The notes beneath the pieces are model-generated. The model was given only the letters and a program-made list of their open reading frames with translations. It was not told where the DNA came from and did no database searches. The position numbers were made by a program, and so were the translations under genes. Shown piece after piece: positions 21,471 through 23,001 of a stretch of DNA of 23,001 bases (position 1 is the first letter of the stretch; each line of letters starts with the position of its first letter). This stretch comes from Bacillota bacterium (GTDB lineage: Bacteria > Bacillota > Clostridia > Acetivibrionales > DSM-1351): contig JAEZIB010000186.1 in NCBI GenBank assembly GCA_023416275.1, positions 1 to 23,001 on the forward strand, given 5' to 3'.

Positions 21471-21559
21471 GGAGAAGTATCGAAGTGGTCATAACGGTGC
21501 TGACTCGAAATCAGTTTGACGGAAACGTCACGTGGGTTCGAATCCCACCTTCTCCGCCA
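21471..21559 (+). tRNA. tRNA-Ser, anticodon CGA
   Basis: Acceptor stem GGAGAAG/CTTCTCC, D-arm with GAAGTGGTCATAACGG, anticodon stem CTGA/TCAG with loop CTCGAAA (anticodon CGA at 21506-21508), long variable arm (TTTGACGGAAACGTCAC), T-arm GTGGGTTCGAATCCCAC, discriminator G and encoded CCA (21557-21559). It reads UCG. The T-arm is identical to that of the tRNA-Ser(GGA) in this window. Confidence 0.96.
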
Positions 21560-21565
21560 CACTTT

Positions 21566-21599
21566 GTCTGAAAATCCTTGATTTCTAGGGTTTTCAGAC
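21566..21599 (+). terminator. Hairpin just after tRNA-Ser(CGA)
   Basis: GTCTGAAAATCC (21566-21577) pairs with GGGTTTTCAGAC (21588-21599) with one G:U. No T tract follows, so it may be a processing or 3'-protecting hairpin rather than a terminator. Confidence 0.45.
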
Positions 21600-21610
21600 G
21601 TTATAAGAGA

Positions 21611-21662
21611 AAAATGGCACTGAATTTAAGAGATGAAATCTTAAATTCAGTGCCATTTTAGC
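21611..21662 (+). terminator. Perfect 21-bp hairpin, probable terminator of the RNA-tRNA unit
   Basis: Arms 21611-21631 and 21639-21659 are perfect complements (AAAATGGCACTGAATTTAAG and its complement) around the loop GATGAAA. The stem's own end supplies TTTT, followed by AGCGTTTT. A- and T-rich ends on both sides suggest it can work in both directions. Nothing else is seen up to 21764. Confidence 0.6.
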
Positions 21663-21764
21663 GTTTTACTAAATAAATAGTAAGATATCTGCTACATTGC
21701 TGCTATTAGTTTATCAGTTCCTACCATATTTATCGCTCTTTATAAATTATATGTAAGGTAACTA

Positions 21765-22102
21765 GGGACTGTTGCAAAACAACAATTTCTGTATACTGGT
21801 GACTTATTACAATAAATAGTACGCGAGTGCTATATATATCTAATTCCGAAGCTTGGTTAGAAATTGGTGCTAGAAATAGTAGGTGAAGAACAAGTATTGT
21901 AGCCGACACAGCGAAAGTAAGTAGCTGTGAGTATTACCTAGATAACAGGATGCCTTGTGTTATACGGTCGGCGGAAGTGCTTGTTCTGAATTGCAACTAT
22001 TTCAGCGTCGATTTCGGGAGCGAGCATAGATATATACTGCACGGGAGTACTATTTAAGCAGTTTACTGTTGATATATATTATATCTTGTTTTGCAACAGC
22101 CC
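21765..22102. mobile_element. 338-bp fold-back element with CTGTTGCAAAACAA ends and RNA-like nested arms
   Basis: Terminal inverted repeats are GGGACTGTTGCAAAACAA (21765-21782) and TTGTTTTGCAACAGCCC (22086-22102). Inside, complementary arms occur in mirror order around one centre: AAATAGTAC/GTACTATTT (21814, 22047), CCGAA/TTCGG (21846, 22013), CTAGAAATAGT/ACTATTTCAG (21870, 21996), AGAACAAG/CTTGTTCT (21887, 21980), GCCGAC/GTCGGC (21902, 21967) and CACAGC/GCTGTG near the tip. In each pair first and last coordinates add up to about 43863-43875, so the whole element is one long imperfect palindrome. The middle is clearly richer in G+C than the surroundings. There is no ORF and no obvious target duplication. 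The ends resemble those of insertion sequences, so a non-autonomous element moved by a transposase elsewhere is the simplest reading. Confidence 0.7.
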
Positions 22103-22205
22103 ATTTTCTTTTCCTTACATAGAAGGTAATGTGCTCAGTGATACTATTTGACAGTTCAAGAGTGATACTCAAAACATTCGATTTTTTTCCTGAACCCCTA
22201 TTAAT

Positions 22206-22973
22206 TTATATGTAATTCAGTATAGAATATAGAACTGAATTAACTGCAATCTGAGTCCGGTTCTCGCAGGAAAGCTTTTGCGAGATAATTTGAACATAGG
22301 ATTTCACAGTGTTTTCTGATATAAATAATCGGTTTGCAATTTCCTTGTTAGTATAACCTTTATTTATTTGATCCAGCACTTCAAGCTCACAGCTGCTTAG
22401 CGATTCCATACTGAATGTAGGCAACATCGTTTTACACGCATATTCTGTTATATTAAATTTAAGAGTATGAAATTGCAGAGTAGAATCTAGCAATTTTGCA
22501 TACATTTTAAAATAATTTATCGAGATTTCATCATATTTGGAGTGCATAAAAAACGTTGACAAATAAGCAACTATTTTGTCATTGATTATTACAGGTATTG
22601 TGCAATTGGTTAAGCATTGAAATGCAACATTTTCATTTTGATAGTAGCACTTAATACTTATTGCTTGCTTATGTAAACATTCTGATACCGAGCTTATTCC
22701 CATATTTTCTTCTCTAAAATTCAACCCTTCGCATAAATTTATATTACTAACCATTAATTCCTTATTTATATGATAGGAAATAATTGATAAATTTGTATCT
22801 AGAAGCATCACAAAGTTATAATATAAATTAGAATCAAAAAGATTATAGTAAGAGGTTGATAAAAATAGCTTTATAGTAATCAAATTTGAATCAATTACAG
22901 GATTAATTATTTTATAGGAAGGTAGAAATTTCTTGTTACTAACCGCGTAACGTTCAGTATTTAAATTTTCCAT
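22206..22973 (-). CDS. LuxR-type transcriptional regulator with a GAF-like sensor domain
   Basis: The 255 residues end in a clear LuxR/NarL-type helix-turn-helix (about 191-250: LSSCELEVLDQINKGYTNKE, with the recognition part ISENTVKSYVQIISQKLSCENRTQ). The part before it (about 50-165) looks like the GAF-like sensor of acetoin/glycerol-type activators: a stretch with GLNFREENMGISSVSECL, then QNENVAFQCLTNCTIPVIIN and KIVAYLSTFF, where a redox or small-molecule signal is often sensed. It has no receiver domain, so it is not an ordinary response regulator. The ATG at 22973 has AGAAGGAG 7 bases upstream. The target genes are not identifiable in the window; divergently or next-placed genes beyond base 23001 would be the first candidates. 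No terminator is seen downstream. Confidence 0.82.
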   Translation of the reverse strand: MENLNTERYAVSNKKFLPSYKIINPVIDSNLITIKLFLSTSYYNLFDSNLYYNFVMLLDTNLSIISYHINKELMVSNINLCEGLNFREENMGISSVSECLHKQAISIKCYYQNENVAFQCLTNCTIPVIINDKIVAYLSTFFMHSKYDEISINYFKMYAKLLDSTLQFHTLKFNITEYACKTMLPTFSMESLSSCELEVLDQINKGYTNKEIANRLFISENTVKSYVQIISQKLSCENRTQIAVNSVLYSILNYI

Positions 22974-23001
22974 ATTAGTACTCCTTCTACATTATTATTG
23001 C

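Noticed and set aside
21765..22102. Group II intron fragment
   Set aside because: No domain-V-like hairpin with the AGC/CGT triad pattern is visible, and the ends do not match intron boundaries. The symmetric inverted ends fit a transposon better.
22138..22172. Direct repeat AGTGATACT downstream of the LuxR gene
   Set aside because: Two nine-base copies in AT-rich DNA with no further symmetry or promoter context; probably chance.

Overview
The window is low-GC (roughly one third G+C) and looks like the chromosome of an anaerobic Firmicute of the class Clostridia. The evidence is a full-length Gram-positive PolC replicative polymerase, strong AGGAGG-type ribosome sites, several well-supported TTG starts, a flavodoxin/2x[4Fe-4S] fusion gene, a LysM/copper-amine-oxidase-N surface protein and a tandem HD/HD-GYP protein. 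No species is claimed.

Layout. 1-660: 5' part of an ammonium transporter gene (minus) with a structured leader that holds an attenuator and an overlapping 20-codon ORF. 954-3070: a frameshifted EFR1-type flavo-ferredoxin gene and an acyltransferase-3 membrane protein. 3489-7134 (minus): a LysM wall protein, a truncated paralogue of its N-terminus carrying the same upstream block, and an MFS transporter. 7929-12284: polC. 12488-15080: a MarR regulator with two operator-like inverted repeats, its DHA2-type drug exporter, and two tiny membrane proteins. 15522-18593: an ECF sigma/anti-sigma pair bracketed by two paralogous small coiled-coil proteins that share promoter and ribosome site. 19002-20751: tRNA-Ser(GGA) and an HD-GYP protein (minus), with a candidate small RNA between them. 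21261-22102: an unassigned structured RNA directly in front of tRNA-Ser(CGA), then a 338-bp element that is a single long imperfect palindrome. 22206-22973: a GAF-like/LuxR regulator (minus).

The most unusual content is between the genes. A fold-back, MITE-like repeat family (ends CTCAACTTTCCC / GGGAAAGTTGAG) occurs at about seven places: two complete copies flanked by short direct repeats (7639-7904 and 17653-18023), one large fragment with a second partial end (3078-3265) and remnants at 809, 5363 and 20922. Copies sit immediately after stop codons, where they carry terminator hairpins, or a few bases before the polC ribosome site. A different fold-back element (21765-22102) has ends CTGTTGCAAAACAA and nested arms that could fold as one long RNA. 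Neither has a transposase in the window.

Two regulatory designs can be read directly: MarR-type control of a drug exporter, and attenuation control of amt with a hexaloop hairpin resembling an ANTAR target overlapping the terminator stem.
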